DNA from: Salinicoccus sesuvii
GTDB lineage: Bacteria > Bacillota > Bacilli > Staphylococcales > Salinicoccaceae
Assembly: GCF_042648145.1 (NCBI RefSeq)
Contig: NZ_JBHRWV010000007.1
Span: 62,001-126,000 of the forward strand
Direction of reading: 5' to 3'
Length of the DNA: 64,000 bases
Shown here piece after piece: positions 32,163 through 41,850 of this stretch (its first letter is position 1; each line of letters opens with the position of its first letter). The position numbers and the translations under genes are program-made. The notes below the pieces were generated by a model that worked only from the letters and a program-made list of their open reading frames with translations, ran no database searches and was not told the origin of the DNA.

Positions 32163-33564
32163 TATAAGATTCCGCGATTGCCCGTAGTTGGGGATCTTCT
32201 ATTTTCTCAATATCCACTCCGGAAAGAATTTGTTCCATTTCGTTATAATTTCGTTCTTTTCTAAGTTGCATCAACCTATGGCGCATTACCCACTCATCGT
32301 TTGGATTCATTTTGTAACTCTGTTCATGAAACTCATCGGCCTGCTCCATATCTCCTGCATACTCTGCTAAAAGTCCAAGTGAATGGTATGTCTTTGCTGT
32401 ATCATTGTTCGTACGTATTATTTCGTTGAGCATAGTGAGCGCCTCCTCATACTCCCCTGCCTCAATGTATTCCATCGCTATAATATTTTGTGGCTGGGAT
32501 GAGGCGTGCCTTTGAGCCATAAACCAGGAAAGTGCGATAAGCAGGATAAATGCTGCAATTGCCGTAGCCTGCCATCTCCATCCGAATTTTCGTGGATGAT
32601 AAACCACGCCGATTAATGCACCGAAAATCAGACCGCCGATGTGCGCATAGTGGTTCACATTTGATATGAACTGGGTGAGCACAGACACCACGACGAAGAC
32701 GACAACAATCTGGAAAAGCAATTTGGAACTGATCCTTCCGTGTACAAGCAAGTGGAGAATTAAAATTGCCAGCAGTCCATATATAGCTCCACTGGCCCCG
32801 AGCGATATTCCTTCAGTAATGAACATGATAGAGAACAAACTTGAAGTGATACCTGTCGTAACATACGCAATGAGGAGACGCCAACTGCCAAAGATACTCT
32901 CTGTGAACTTTCCCAGAATGTAAAGGGCAAATATATTAAACAAAAAATGGTCGACAGTTGAATGTAGAAAACTGCTACTTAACAGACGGTATAAATCTCC
33001 TTCAACAACATTGGCGTGATTCAGTGCAAGCATTTGAGTAAATCTGTACGAATCTGCAAATTGGATGGCCGATAGATTGACAAGGAAAATAATCAAGTTG
33101 ATGCATATAAGCAGATATGTCATTGGACTGAACTGATGCATAAACTTTTCGAAAGGATGGCTGCTCATCAGCCGCTTTTGATAGTAACTGGATGATTTCG
33201 ATTTTTTGTGGGAAAGATCAATCCTATAGAATGGATTTTTCACTATTGTTTCTGGACTCTTGATGCCTCTGAGTACAATTTTTCCACCTTGTACCTTTTG
33301 TTTGATGGTATAGGGGCTGTTTGTAAAATGGAAACTTTCAATTAGAGAGACATGCATATTTTGAGATAACCTATCATGCATTTCCGACAAGTATTGTATT
33401 TCGTCCTCCTGGCTATTTTCTTCAATGTTTCGACCATTCAAACACATCAATGCATGCTTTTTAGAATGGCGCATCCAGATGATGTCGCGTCCTTGGTCGT
33501 ATTGATAAAATGCGTAGTCAGTATAGCGTGAAATTTCATATGCGATATGCCATAAGCTAAACAT
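32149..33564 (-). CDS. gluP: Rhomboid intramembrane protease with TPR tail (GluP type)
   Basis: 471 residues. An N-terminal soluble domain (about 1-140) precedes a rhomboid domain of about seven membrane helices, with catalytic serine S258 in GASGAIYG and histidine H308 in NHYAHIGG, then a C-terminal TPR region (about 370-460). This is the YqgP/GluP architecture, implicated in membrane protein quality control. ATG 33562-33564 has AGAGG at 7 nt; upstream in-frame starts lie within the fau gene. Confidence 0.93.
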   Translation of the reverse strand: MFSLWHIAYEISRYTDYAFYQYDQGRDIIWMRHSKKHALMCLNGRNIEENSQEDEIQYLSEMHDRLSQNMHVSLIESFHFTNSPYTIKQKVQGGKIVLRGIKSPETIVKNPFYRIDLSHKKSKSSSYYQKRLMSSHPFEKFMHQFSPMTYLLICINLIIFLVNLSAIQFADSYRFTQMLALNHANVVEGDLYRLLSSSFLHSTVDHFLFNIFALYILGKFTESIFGSWRLLIAYVTTGITSSLFSIMFITEGISLGASGAIYGLLAILILHLLVHGRISSKLLFQIVVVFVVVSVLTQFISNVNHYAHIGGLIFGALIGVVYHPRKFGWRWQATAIAAFILLIALSWFMAQRHASSQPQNIIAMEYIEAGEYEEALTMLNEIIRTNNDTAKTYHSLGLLAEYAGDMEQADEFHEQSYKMNPNDEWVMRHRLMQLRKERNYNEMEQILSGVDIEKIEDPQLRAIAESYNENE

Positions 33565-34129
33565 GGTTCTGCCTCTTTGCTCGTGCATCAATTATTCTTT
33601 CTGGCGTAAGCAGATGGTCTACTGGAATGTCATGATTTTCTACAACGACATCGCCAAGTTGCTCTTCAAATAGAAGAGAGACCTTCAAACCAGTATAGTC
33701 AATGAGAAACCTGTCGTAGTAGCCTCCGCCGTAGCCAATTCTATACCCAGTTTCAGAATAGATCAGACCCGGTACAACAATCATCTCTGGATTGTTGTTA
33801 ACATCTTTTGTATCTTGCGGAATGCGCAAGTGTTTTTCATCTTCAACAACTTCATTAAAAGATCTGAATCTGCAGAAATTCATCGTTTTGCTTTTATAGT
33901 CACACACCGGTGTATATATTTGTTTACCCTGTTGGACAAGCTGCTCGATAATATCGTCGGTTTCCATTTCATGGGGCATGGAGAGTACAATTCCAAGAGA
34001 TTGAATTTTATGACTTTCGATAAAATCGAATAACTTGTCTTTCAGTATTTCTTCGTGTTTTTGTTTATCCACAGATTCCATAGAAGACAAGGTGGCGATC
34101 ATTGCCTTACGTAATGCTTTCTTACTCAT
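33557..34129 (-). CDS. 5-formyltetrahydrofolate cyclo-ligase
   Basis: Converts 5-formyl-THF to 5,10-methenyl-THF using ATP. 190 residues. The C-terminal signature GYRIGYGGGYYDRFL (about 130-144) is diagnostic, with VVPGLIYSETG just before. N-terminal KKALRKAMIATL is typical. It overlaps gluP by 8 nt and probably starts the fau-gluP-yqgQ-glcK transcript. Confidence 0.94.
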   Translation of the reverse strand: MSKKALRKAMIATLSSMESVDKQKHEEILKDKLFDFIESHKIQSLGIVLSMPHEMETDDIIEQLVQQGKQIYTPVCDYKSKTMNFCRFRSFNEVVEDEKHLRIPQDTKDVNNNPEMIVVPGLIYSETGYRIGYGGGYYDRFLIDYTGLKVSLLFEEQLGDVVVENHDIPVDHLLTPERIIDARAKRQNHV

Positions 34130-34241
34130 TTCAGTACCTCATTTCATATGTAATTGTTGGCATGATACTCTCTATTATAATCATGATCACTATAAAGAAA
34201 AAGGTATAGACAATGAATATAAACAATTTAGTCAATAAAAA

Positions 34242-34265
34242 TAGACCTTGGAAAACCAAGGTCTA
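34242..34265 (-). terminator. Intrinsic terminator of pst-phoU
   Basis: Perfect 10-bp arms 34242-34251 / 34256-34265 with a 4-nt loop, followed on the minus strand by TTTTTATT. It abuts the phoU stop at 34267-34269. Confidence 0.85.
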
Positions 34266-34266
34266 C

Positions 34267-34914
34267 TTAAATGTTTCTAGCTTCGTATTTGTCGCCAGTC
34301 AGAACATAATAGACATGTTCTGCGATATTCTTAATGTGGTCCCCGATACGCTCCAAATACTTTGCACACAGCTGGCTCTGCCCAGTTATGAAAACGTCTG
34401 TCTCATCGAATATATCCGATGTTGTGATTTGAACAAATAACCCATCAATATCTTGATCGCGCACAATGATTTCCCTACATAGTTCAAGGTCCTGATCATC
34501 GTACGCGGTTCTTACATCCTCGAGCATCAATAAAGCAAGGTGCTCCATTGTAGACAATCTTAGTAGAAGCCTTTCATTGGTGATACGTACACGCTTTCTA
34601 ACTTCACCAAGATTACTAATGTTATCACTGATCCGCTCGAGATCATCTGCTATCTTGATACTTGAAATGATAATGCGAAGATCCGTTGCTACAGGCTGCT
34701 GGGTGGTGATGAGGTTGACCGCCTGCGTGTTTATTTCCTCTTCAAGCTTATTGATTCTTTTATCATCACTTACCAATTGCCTGGCATCCGCGGTGTCCTC
34801 ACTCGATAGTATGGCAGTGCATCCCTCAAGACGCTCGTGGCACTCCTTGCCAAGTGTCAGTACATTCTCCAGTAAATATGCCATTTCACTCGAGAATTTC
34901 TCGCGGTAAACCAT
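34267..34914 (-). CDS. phoU: Phosphate-specific transport regulator PhoU
   Basis: Negative regulator linking the Pst transporter to the Pho two-component system. 215 residues, all-helical with two PhoU repeats: metal-cluster motif residues in the EEEINTQAVNLI and RISDNISNLGE segments of the first repeat, and ERIGDHIKNIAEHV in the second. The start codon directly follows the pstB stop. Confidence 0.94.
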   Translation of the reverse strand: MVYREKFSSEMAYLLENVLTLGKECHERLEGCTAILSSEDTADARQLVSDDKRINKLEEEINTQAVNLITTQQPVATDLRIIISSIKIADDLERISDNISNLGEVRKRVRITNERLLLRLSTMEHLALLMLEDVRTAYDDQDLELCREIIVRDQDIDGLFVQITTSDIFDETDVFITGQSQLCAKYLERIGDHIKNIAEHVYYVLTGDKYEARNI

Positions 34915-35769
34915 CTAACCGAATCTTCCCGATACGTAATCTTCGGTGCGTTGATCCTTCGGCTTATCGAAAATGACATTGGTTTTATCATACTCGACAA
35001 CATACCCTTGATAGAAGAAAGCTGTTTTGTCAGAAATTCGAGCTGCTTGCTGCATATTATGTGTGACTATGACAATACTGTAATCTTTTTTCAATTCATG
35101 CATGAGGTCTTCAACTTTAGTTGTCGAGATCGGGTCAAGTGCGCTCGTTGGTTCATCCATCAAGATTACGTCAGGCTCTATCGCAAGTGCACGTGCAATA
35201 CATATTCTCTGCTGCTGACCTCCGGATAAGCCATAAGCATTGTCATTAAGCCTGTCTTTTACTTCATCCCAGATAGCTGCGCCTTTGAGACTTTTTTCTA
35301 CTACCTGATCAAGGACTTTTTTATTGCGAATGCCGTGTATGCGTGCCCCGTATGCGACATTGTCGTAAATGGATTTAGGAAATGGATTGGGTTTTTGGAA
35401 AACCATACCGACTTTTGTACGAAGATCTTCCACTGTGTAGGACTTATCGAAGATACTTTTATCTCGGTAGACAATATCCCCTTCTGTGCGTACAATTGGC
35501 ACAAGTTCAACCATTCTATTTAATGATTTAATGAAGGTTGATTTGCCACAGCCCGAAGGACCAATGATTGCTGAAATTTCATTTTCATTAAAGTCCAGAT
35601 TAATATCTTGAAGAGCATGGTTGTTACCATACCATAGATTGAAATCTTTTGCTTGAAAAACTGTATTCGCAGCTGGCTTAGCTGTTTCTGTTTCTTGCAC
35701 ACGAGTTTTGACGGCTGTGTCGTAGACTGTATTCATATCAGTTTCCTCTTTTATCTTTGACGAAGTCAT
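34915..35769 (-). CDS. pstB: Phosphate ABC transporter ATPase PstB
   Basis: 284 residues. Walker A GPSGCGKST at 70-78, Q-loop MVFQKPNPFPKSI, signature LSGGQQQR, Walker B VILMDEPTSALD. A 30-residue N-terminal extension rich in Thr/Glu/Ala precedes the ABC domain and is longer than usual; GGAGG at 7 nt supports ATG 35767-35769, though ATG at codon 12 also has a ribosome site (GAGG at 8 nt). Confidence 0.96.
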   Translation of the reverse strand: MTSSKIKEETDMNTVYDTAVKTRVQETETAKPAANTVFQAKDFNLWYGNNHALQDINLDFNENEISAIIGPSGCGKSTFIKSLNRMVELVPIVRTEGDIVYRDKSIFDKSYTVEDLRTKVGMVFQKPNPFPKSIYDNVAYGARIHGIRNKKVLDQVVEKSLKGAAIWDEVKDRLNDNAYGLSGGQQQRICIARALAIEPDVILMDEPTSALDPISTTKVEDLMHELKKDYSIVIVTHNMQQAARISDKTAFFYQGYVVEYDKTNVIFDKPKDQRTEDYVSGRFG

Positions 35770-35784
35770 ATTTAAACCTCCAAA

Positions 35785-36663
35785 TTAAAAACGTTTCGAA
35801 TATTTATTTCTTATATAGATTGCTACTGAGTTCATCAGGAAAAGAATAAACAGTAGTACAAGAATGGCGGCGGCTGTAATGTTCTGGAATTCAGGATTTG
35901 GCATTTTTACCCAAGAGAATATTTGCATAGGCAGTGCCGAGAAAGTATCGAATACACCTGTTGGCGTAAACAGAAGGATTGTCGGTATGCCGATAATGAC
36001 TAAAGGCGCTGTCTCACCAATTGCACGAGAGAGAGACAAAATGATTCCCGTAATAATGCCGGGTATTGCTGCTGGCAGAATGATACGTGTGATAGTCTGC
36101 CATTTTGTAGCTCCCATACCGATAGACGCTTCACGTATGGAACCAGGCACTGAGCGGATGGATTCCTGCGATGCCACTACAATTACTGGGAGTATCATTA
36201 GTGACATCGTAAGGGCTGCTGCCAAAACTGAATTGCCGAGACCAGCAATCCTTACAAAAAGCGTTAGGCCAAGAAGACCAAATACGACTGACGGTACACC
36301 TGCAAGATTAGAGATATTTATCTTCACGAAATCTACAAGCTTGTTCTTTGGTGCATATTCCTCCAGATAGAGGGCCGTACCTACTGAGAGTATGATAGCT
36401 ATCGGTGCTGTTGTAGCCATCAACCAAAGTGTTCCAATGATGGCGCCTCTAATTCCTGCATTTTCAGGTCGACTTGAGCTGAAGTTTGTGAAAAAGTTAG
36501 TCTTAAGATAGCTCCAGCCTTCGAGAATGGTATCGATCAGCAAAGTTGCAAGTACAACCAGACCTACCAGAGTACATAGTAGGAAGACGAACTTCAAGAT
36601 TTTATTAACCATCAGCCTTCCATTTAACTTTTTCGAGACCTGTTCCTTATTTATCAATTCCAT
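35785..36663 (-). CDS. pstA: Phosphate ABC transporter permease PstA
   Basis: 292 residues, six predicted membrane helices, with the permease EAA-type loop EASIGMGATKWQTITRIILPAAIPGI (about 180-205; key residues EAS..GA..W..I..I.LP). N-terminal cytoplasmic stretch is polar. Directly abuts pstC. Confidence 0.95.
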   Translation of the reverse strand: MELINKEQVSKKLNGRLMVNKILKFVFLLCTLVGLVVLATLLIDTILEGWSYLKTNFFTNFSSSRPENAGIRGAIIGTLWLMATTAPIAIILSVGTALYLEEYAPKNKLVDFVKINISNLAGVPSVVFGLLGLTLFVRIAGLGNSVLAAALTMSLMILPVIVVASQESIRSVPGSIREASIGMGATKWQTITRIILPAAIPGIITGIILSLSRAIGETAPLVIIGIPTILLFTPTGVFDTFSALPMQIFSWVKMPNPEFQNITAAAILVLLFILFLMNSVAIYIRNKYSKRF

Positions 36664-37590
36664 CTAGTATTCCTCCCTGAATTTCCGTGAGAACCATTGC
36701 GCAACAATATTCATCAACAATGTAAATACAAATAGTGTCATACCGACGGCATAAAGACTAAAGTATGTGTCGGTACCATACGTTGCATCGCCCGATGCCA
36801 CCTGGACAATAAACCCAGTCATCGTCTGAAGAGATTCCATAAGATTGAGACTATTGTTCGGTGTGCTACCTGCGGCGATAGAAACAATCATTGTCTCCCC
36901 AATTGCTCGGGATATGGCGAGTACAATTGAAGCCATGATGCCTGAAACTGCAGCGGGTAAAACAACTTTCATCACCATTTCCAAGCGGGTAGATCCGAGA
37001 CCCAAAGCGCCTTCTCTAGTGGAGTTCGGCACTGCACTCATAGCATCTTCACTCAAACTGGCAATCATCGGTATAATCATAACACCCACAACAAGTCCAG
37101 GACTGATGGCATTGAACAAGTTGACTTCAGGCCAAATACCTCTAATCAATGGAGTTACAAACGTCAGCGCAAAGAATCCGTACACAACTGTCGGAATTCC
37201 GGCAAGTATTTCGAGAATCGGTTTGACTAGGCGTCTAACACGATCACTTGCATATTCACTGAGGTATATTGCCGCCCCCAAGCCAACAGGAACAGCAAAA
37301 ATGACTGCGATGACTGTAATTTTTAATGTACCCATGATTAAAGCAAAAATCCCCCATTGTGGATCAGAACTGAAAGCTGACCACTCAGTGGAAGTTAAAA
37401 ACTCTATGGGAGAGACTCTAGTGAAGAACATTATGGTTTCTGTCAGGAGAGTTACTAGAATTCCTATCGTAGTCAGGACGGATACAAGTGTAATGATAAG
37501 TAGTACGATAGGTACTGCTTTTTCTATGGCTGCATTCCCACTTTTTCCTTTTTTCTTTTCAATCATTTCCCTGATATTATACTCGCTCAT
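36664..37590 (-). CDS. pstC: Phosphate ABC transporter permease PstC
   Basis: 308 residues, six membrane helices; EAA-type loop REGALGLGSTRLEMVMKVVLPAA (key residues EGA..LG....M....LP) and ILAGIPTVVYGFFAL typical of PstC. Separated from pstS by 62 nt that contain a weak terminator hairpin. Confidence 0.95.
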   Translation of the reverse strand: MSEYNIREMIEKKKGKSGNAAIEKAVPIVLLIITLVSVLTTIGILVTLLTETIMFFTRVSPIEFLTSTEWSAFSSDPQWGIFALIMGTLKITVIAVIFAVPVGLGAAIYLSEYASDRVRRLVKPILEILAGIPTVVYGFFALTFVTPLIRGIWPEVNLFNAISPGLVVGVMIIPMIASLSEDAMSAVPNSTREGALGLGSTRLEMVMKVVLPAAVSGIMASIVLAISRAIGETMIVSIAAGSTPNNSLNLMESLQTMTGFIVQVASGDATYGTDTYFSLYAVGMTLFVFTLLMNIVAQWFSRKFREEY

Positions 37591-37618
37591 ATTAGACCTC
37601 GTTTCATAATACTTTAAA

Positions 37619-37642
37619 ATGGACGGGGCTCAACCCGTCCAT
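37619..37642 (-). terminator. Attenuating hairpin between pstS and pstC
   Basis: Perfect 9-bp GC-rich arms (37634-37642 with 37619-37627), 6-nt loop, followed by only TTTTAAAG on the minus strand. A partial terminator or mRNA stabiliser here would give more PstS than membrane components, as is common in binding-protein operons. Confidence 0.65.
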
Positions 37643-37652
37643 GTGATACTAC

Positions 37653-38633
37653 TTATTGAAATTCAGCAAGTTTGTCGACCTGCTCTTGCATTTCTTCATC
37701 AGTAAGTGCTACATAACCAGCTTCTTCAGCTGCAGATGATGCGTTATCAATTGTGAATTCCATAAACTGCATGAATGCATCATTGCTTTCAAGAGATTCA
37801 TTCTTTGCATATACGAACAGTGGGCGCGCTAGTGGATAGTCATAGCTCATCACTGATTCGTCAGTCACTTCAACTGGCTCATCGTTATCCGGACCTTGGA
37901 TAGGAACACCTTTCAAGTTCTCTTCGTTCACCATATAGAAGTTGTATCCGAAGAATCCGATGGAATTTACATCACTTGTAACTGATTGGGAGATAACATT
38001 TGTATCTTGATTCAATTCAGCACTGATATCACCATCTTCCATAACTGCTTCTTGGAAGAAGTCGTGTGTACCGTGTGACTGGTCTGGAGCGTAAGCTGTG
38101 ATTTCTTCATCAGGGAAGTCAGAGCGGACGTCACTCCAAGTTGTTGCTTCACCACTGTAGATCATTTGAAGTTCCTCGAATGTGAGGTAGTCTACAAAGT
38201 CGTTTTCAGTATTGACTGCTACAGTCAATCCATCGTTCGCAACTTTAAATTCTGTGTATTCGATGCCTGCGTCTTCAAGTTCAGAAATCTCTTCTTCCTT
38301 GATTGGACGAGAAGCATTTTGAAAATCTGTTTCACCAGCTACAAACTTCTCAAACCCACCGCCTGTGCCGGATACACCGATAGAAACCTGCACGTCCGGA
38401 TTTTCAGCGTTGAAGTCTTCATTTATTAATTCGAGGATTGGTGCGACTGTGGATGAACCGTCACCAGAAATGCTACCAGATGCAGATGCTTCCTCGTCGG
38501 AGCTTGTCTCGGAACTTTCTGTATCAGCCTCTGTGCTTTCATCTGTTGGATCTTCAGCGGAACCACCGCCGCAAGCTGCAAGAATAAACATTAAACTCAT
38601 AAGGAGTGCAGCCATAAACATACTTTTTTTCAT
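37653..38633 (-). CDS. pstS: Phosphate-binding lipoprotein PstS
   Basis: High-affinity phosphate receptor. 326 residues. Lipoprotein signal ending LAAC with cysteine 21, then an acidic Ser/Glu/Asp/Thr linker (about 25-55), then the PBP-like domain starting GSISGDGSSTVAPI with SGTGGGFEKF and QSHGTHDFF as phosphate-contacting segments. The very acidic linker is consistent with a salt-tolerant organism (inference). First gene of pstSCAB-phoU, behind a Pho box. Confidence 0.95.
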   Translation of the reverse strand: MKKSMFMAALLMSLMFILAACGGGSAEDPTDESTEADTESSETSSDEEASASGSISGDGSSTVAPILELINEDFNAENPDVQVSIGVSGTGGGFEKFVAGETDFQNASRPIKEEEISELEDAGIEYTEFKVANDGLTVAVNTENDFVDYLTFEELQMIYSGEATTWSDVRSDFPDEEITAYAPDQSHGTHDFFQEAVMEDGDISAELNQDTNVISQSVTSDVNSIGFFGYNFYMVNEENLKGVPIQGPDNDEPVEVTDESVMSYDYPLARPLFVYAKNESLESNDAFMQFMEFTIDNASSAAEEAGYVALTDEEMQEQVDKLAEFQ

Positions 38634-38695
38634 TACCCGAATTCCTCCAATAATTGTGTGTTGTATTTGTTACAAGCACTACTTTAACGAACCAA

Positions 38696-38734
38696 TGTAA
38701 ATTTGAAATGAATGGTTTGTAAAGATTGTGTAAA
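38696..38734 (-). promoter_or_regulatory. PhoP box upstream of pstS
   Basis: Minus-strand TTTACA repeats at 38729-38734, 38718-38723 and 38696-38701, with a degenerate TTCATT at 38707-38712: four 6-mers at exact 11-bp intervals. This is the known PhoP binding pattern TT(A/C/T)ACA with 4-6-bp gaps. It lies about 65 bp upstream of the pstS start. Confidence 0.8.
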
Positions 38735-38744
38735 TTCGGTTTAA

Positions 38745-38784
38745 AAAAACCTGGATTTGAAGATCACTTCAAATCCAGGTTTTT
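38745..38784. terminator. Intrinsic terminator of the PBP gene
   Basis: Perfect 18-bp arms 38745-38762 / 38767-38784 with loop ATCA; ends in TTTTT on both strands. It directly follows the PBP gene stop (38786) and directly precedes the pstS Pho box. Confidence 0.92.
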
Positions 38785-38785
38785 A

Positions 38786-40981
38786 TTAATAACTGCCGTA
38801 CGACAGTCTTGCATAGAAAGCATCCGTATCGTACTGATAAGGTTCAACAGGCGCCTGTTCGTAATAAAGTTCATAGTATTTATCAATAACGTCCCTACCA
38901 AGATATTGAGCTGGAAAGAATGGAACTGTGTATGGCATATGCGGGAAGATGATAGAGAATGCCATCTCTGGATTATCATAGGGAGCATAGCCGGTGTAGG
39001 TCTGATTCAGTACATCGTCGCCATTGTAACTTGCCTCTGCAGTCCCTGTCTTACCCGAAGCTTTGGGTTCTAGTTCGTGATAAGCATCCCATCCGGTACC
39101 GTATCGATCGGTGGATGTATCGTGCGTATTAAACACATCGTAAAACCCTGCTTGAATCTGTGATAATCCTGCAGGTGAAAAACCGACCGTATTGAGCACT
39201 TGACCACTGAATGACTGGAGTATCGCACCATTTTCATTAGCATCACCTTCGCGGACTTCCTTCGCCATATGCAGCCCTACACGGTTTCCGCCATTGGCAA
39301 TGGTGGAAACATACTGCGAGAGTTGTAGTGCGGAATACGTATCGTATTGACCGATTGCCAAATTTAGATAGCTTCCAGGACTATTGGAAAGATCAGGGCT
39401 GAGACCGATTGCTTCATTCGGTAGGTCAATTCCCGTCGACACACCGAGCCCGAACTGATTAAGACCATTTCTAAAGGTGTTTGCCGCCTCACCTATATCC
39501 GTTGGTAATGACATGCCATCGTAGTATTCGAGGCCCGCAATCTTCAAAGCAGTTTTCATCATATAGACGTTTGATGAAACCATCAGGGCCTCCTGATCAT
39601 CGATTGGAACTTGGCCCGATCTGTTGAAGAATGAGCTGATATTCTGAGTATTACCTGCAAAGTTCAATGGTTCATCTATCAGCGTTTCTCCAGGCTCGAT
39701 GACACCGTTTTGATATCCAGTAGCAACTGTTGCACCTTTGACCGACGAGCCTACCGCGTAGGTGGAGGTCAGTGCACCGTAATGATAGTCAACGATATTC
39801 CCATTCTCATCAAGTTGCTTTCCGACCATAGCGAGCACATCCCCATTGTTCGGATCTTGAACAACAAGAACAACCGTATCTAAATATTCCGGGATAATAG
39901 TGTAATCTATTTCCCCAGTGCCTCTGTTTCTTTGCTGTATCTCCTCAGCCATATTTCTCAGTGATGTAAGGTGATGTTCGGCTAGCGATTCTAGTTCAAG
40001 CTGAAGGTTGATATCAAGAGTCAAATATAAATTGTCTCCTGGTTCCCCTTGCTTGGCAACTTCACGATTGATAATTTCACCCGATTTGTCAGTTGTAAAC
40101 TTGACCTGTTCTTTTTTACCTCGAAGTATATTCTCATACTGATATTCAAGGTAAGTCTTTCCTACTCTATCGTCTCTGGAGTAACCACGTGCCATATAGT
40201 AGTCGAGCAACTCCCTCGGCAACCCCTCTTCTGATGAGGAAACTTCACCTAGGATTGTTCGCAGTGTGTCGCCATATGGATAGTCTCTTTCCCAATCCAT
40301 TCCGGTCGATACCCCTGTCAATGAATCCAGTGACTCGTTGATTTCTGCGAACTCCTCCTCCGTTACGCCGTCACTTTTGACAACAACTGGATTCAGCTCG
40401 CGTGCGTTAACCATCTCAACATAGGTAGCAACAGTGTTAAGGTCTTCCTCAGAGAGTATACCTGAAATCTGCTCATCCGTAATACGTTGGTAAAGTTCCT
40501 GATTGAACTGTTCTTGTGAAATGTTACCATTATCAAGTAATGTTTGCTCATCCGACATGAGTTCCCCCACTTCTTCAGGGTACATTCTGATAAGATAGTC
40601 CTGTTTATCCCTTAAGGACAAGTTTTCTGTTTCCATATCTAAATATGTACTGAGTTCGGAAGCTACCTCTATGATTTCACCAGAGGACATATTGCGATGT
40701 CGTGTAAAATAAATTGCCTTTTTAGAGGCATTACCGACCAGCAAGTTTCCATTTCTATCATATATCTCGCCTCTTGGTACACTTTGGTTGATTTCCACGT
40801 ACTGCTCGTTGGCAATCTCCTCCTGATATTCGTCACCCTTTACAATCTGTAGGTATCCGAGACGGAATACGAGAACCAGACAAAGCAAAAAAACAACCAA
40901 CATGATGATGTTGATTCTTGATTTCATCACTTGTCTATTTATTGCCTCGAGGCTCTTGGTTTTTGCACGTTTCAATTCCAC
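38786..40981 (-). CDS. Class B penicillin-binding protein (PBP2/PBP3-like transpeptidase)
   Basis: 731 residues. Short cytoplasmic head, one membrane anchor (about 23-42), PBP dimerisation domain with PRGEIYDRNG (about 69-78), and a transpeptidase domain with S412xxK (SSVK), SSN at 469-471 and KTG at 644-646. Its place next to sodA corresponds to pbpA of Bacillus and pbp3 (pbpC) of Staphylococcus, transpeptidases of elongation or septation; which role it has here is inference. The GTG at 40979-40981 is the start. Confidence 0.93.
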   Translation of the reverse strand: MELKRAKTKSLEAINRQVMKSRINIIMLVVFLLCLVLVFRLGYLQIVKGDEYQEEIANEQYVEINQSVPRGEIYDRNGNLLVGNASKKAIYFTRHRNMSSGEIIEVASELSTYLDMETENLSLRDKQDYLIRMYPEEVGELMSDEQTLLDNGNISQEQFNQELYQRITDEQISGILSEEDLNTVATYVEMVNARELNPVVVKSDGVTEEEFAEINESLDSLTGVSTGMDWERDYPYGDTLRTILGEVSSSEEGLPRELLDYYMARGYSRDDRVGKTYLEYQYENILRGKKEQVKFTTDKSGEIINREVAKQGEPGDNLYLTLDINLQLELESLAEHHLTSLRNMAEEIQQRNRGTGEIDYTIIPEYLDTVVLVVQDPNNGDVLAMVGKQLDENGNIVDYHYGALTSTYAVGSSVKGATVATGYQNGVIEPGETLIDEPLNFAGNTQNISSFFNRSGQVPIDDQEALMVSSNVYMMKTALKIAGLEYYDGMSLPTDIGEAANTFRNGLNQFGLGVSTGIDLPNEAIGLSPDLSNSPGSYLNLAIGQYDTYSALQLSQYVSTIANGGNRVGLHMAKEVREGDANENGAILQSFSGQVLNTVGFSPAGLSQIQAGFYDVFNTHDTSTDRYGTGWDAYHELEPKASGKTGTAEASYNGDDVLNQTYTGYAPYDNPEMAFSIIFPHMPYTVPFFPAQYLGRDVIDKYYELYYEQAPVEPYQYDTDAFYARLSYGSY

Positions 40982-41056
40982 TCATTCCTTCTTCCACTTA
41001 AAATATGTACCGTTATTTTACCACATATTCTTCATAGACATTGAAAACAAATAAAA

Positions 41057-41080
41057 AAAGAGCAGGAAATCCTGCTCTTT
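41057..41080 (-). terminator. Intrinsic terminator of sodA
   Basis: AAAGAGCAGGA / TCCTGCTCTTT arms (41057-41067 / 41070-41080) followed on the minus strand by TTTTTTTATTT, 10 nt after the sodA stop. Confidence 0.85.
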
Positions 41081-41089
41081 ATAGATTGA

Positions 41090-41692
41090 TTATTTTGCGT
41101 GGTTGTATAGTTCGTTTACTTTATCCCAGTTGACAACGTTCCAGAATGCTTTTAGATATTCAGGGCGCTTGTTCTGATACTTTAAGTAGTACGCATGCTC
41201 CCAAACATCTACACCAAGGATTGGTGTTTTACCATCCGTAATAGGGTTGTCCTGGTTTGGAGTAGAGACAATTTCAAGTTCTCCATTGTTTACAACGAGC
41301 CAAGCCCAGCCTGAACCAAAACGTGCCGCACCTGCAGCTTCGAACTCTTCTTTAAACTTGTCGAAAGAACCGAATTTAGATTCAATTGCGTCTTTAACAT
41401 CACCTGAAACTTCTTTTGATTCTGGAGAAAGCAGTTCCCAGAACATAGAGTGATTGAGGTGTCCGCCACCATTATTTCTAACTGCTGTCTTCTTGTCTTC
41501 AGGGACAGAATCAAGATTTTTAATGATTTCTTCAATAGACTTGTTTTCAAGATCTGTACCTTGTACTGCATCATTCAGTTTTGTTACATAGGTGTTATGG
41601 TGCTTAGTGTGGTGAATTTCCATAGTTTCTTTGTCAATGTTAGGTTCCAATGCATCATATGCATAAGGTAGTTCTGGTAGTTCAAAAGCCAT
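41090..41692 (-). CDS. sodA: Manganese/iron superoxide dismutase
   Basis: 200 residues. Metal ligands H27, H81, D162 and H166 (DVWEHAYYLKYQN) all present; GSGWAWLV precedes. Mn versus Fe cannot be settled from sequence, though relatives use Mn. Strong GGAGGGGAA ribosome site upstream. Divergent from the DUF1189 gene. Confidence 0.96.
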   Translation of the reverse strand: MAFELPELPYAYDALEPNIDKETMEIHHTKHHNTYVTKLNDAVQGTDLENKSIEEIIKNLDSVPEDKKTAVRNNGGGHLNHSMFWELLSPESKEVSGDVKDAIESKFGSFDKFKEEFEAAGAARFGSGWAWLVVNNGELEIVSTPNQDNPITDGKTPILGVDVWEHAYYLKYQNKRPEYLKAFWNVVNWDKVNELYNHAK

Positions 41693-41850
41693 AGTTAATT
41701 CCCCTCCATAGTTAGTTGTTTACATACCAAATATATCAATTCGGTGTTAAAATAACAAATGTATTGCCTATCTTCGTTGTACTTTTCAGACCGTAGTATG
41801 AATTTTAGTGCGATAGTAGATATTCAAGCAGCAGAAAGAAGTGTATTACA

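Noticed and set aside
34213..34440. 75-codon plus-strand frame over the phoU terminator and phoU
   Set aside because: Antisense to phoU with no ribosome site or family resemblance.
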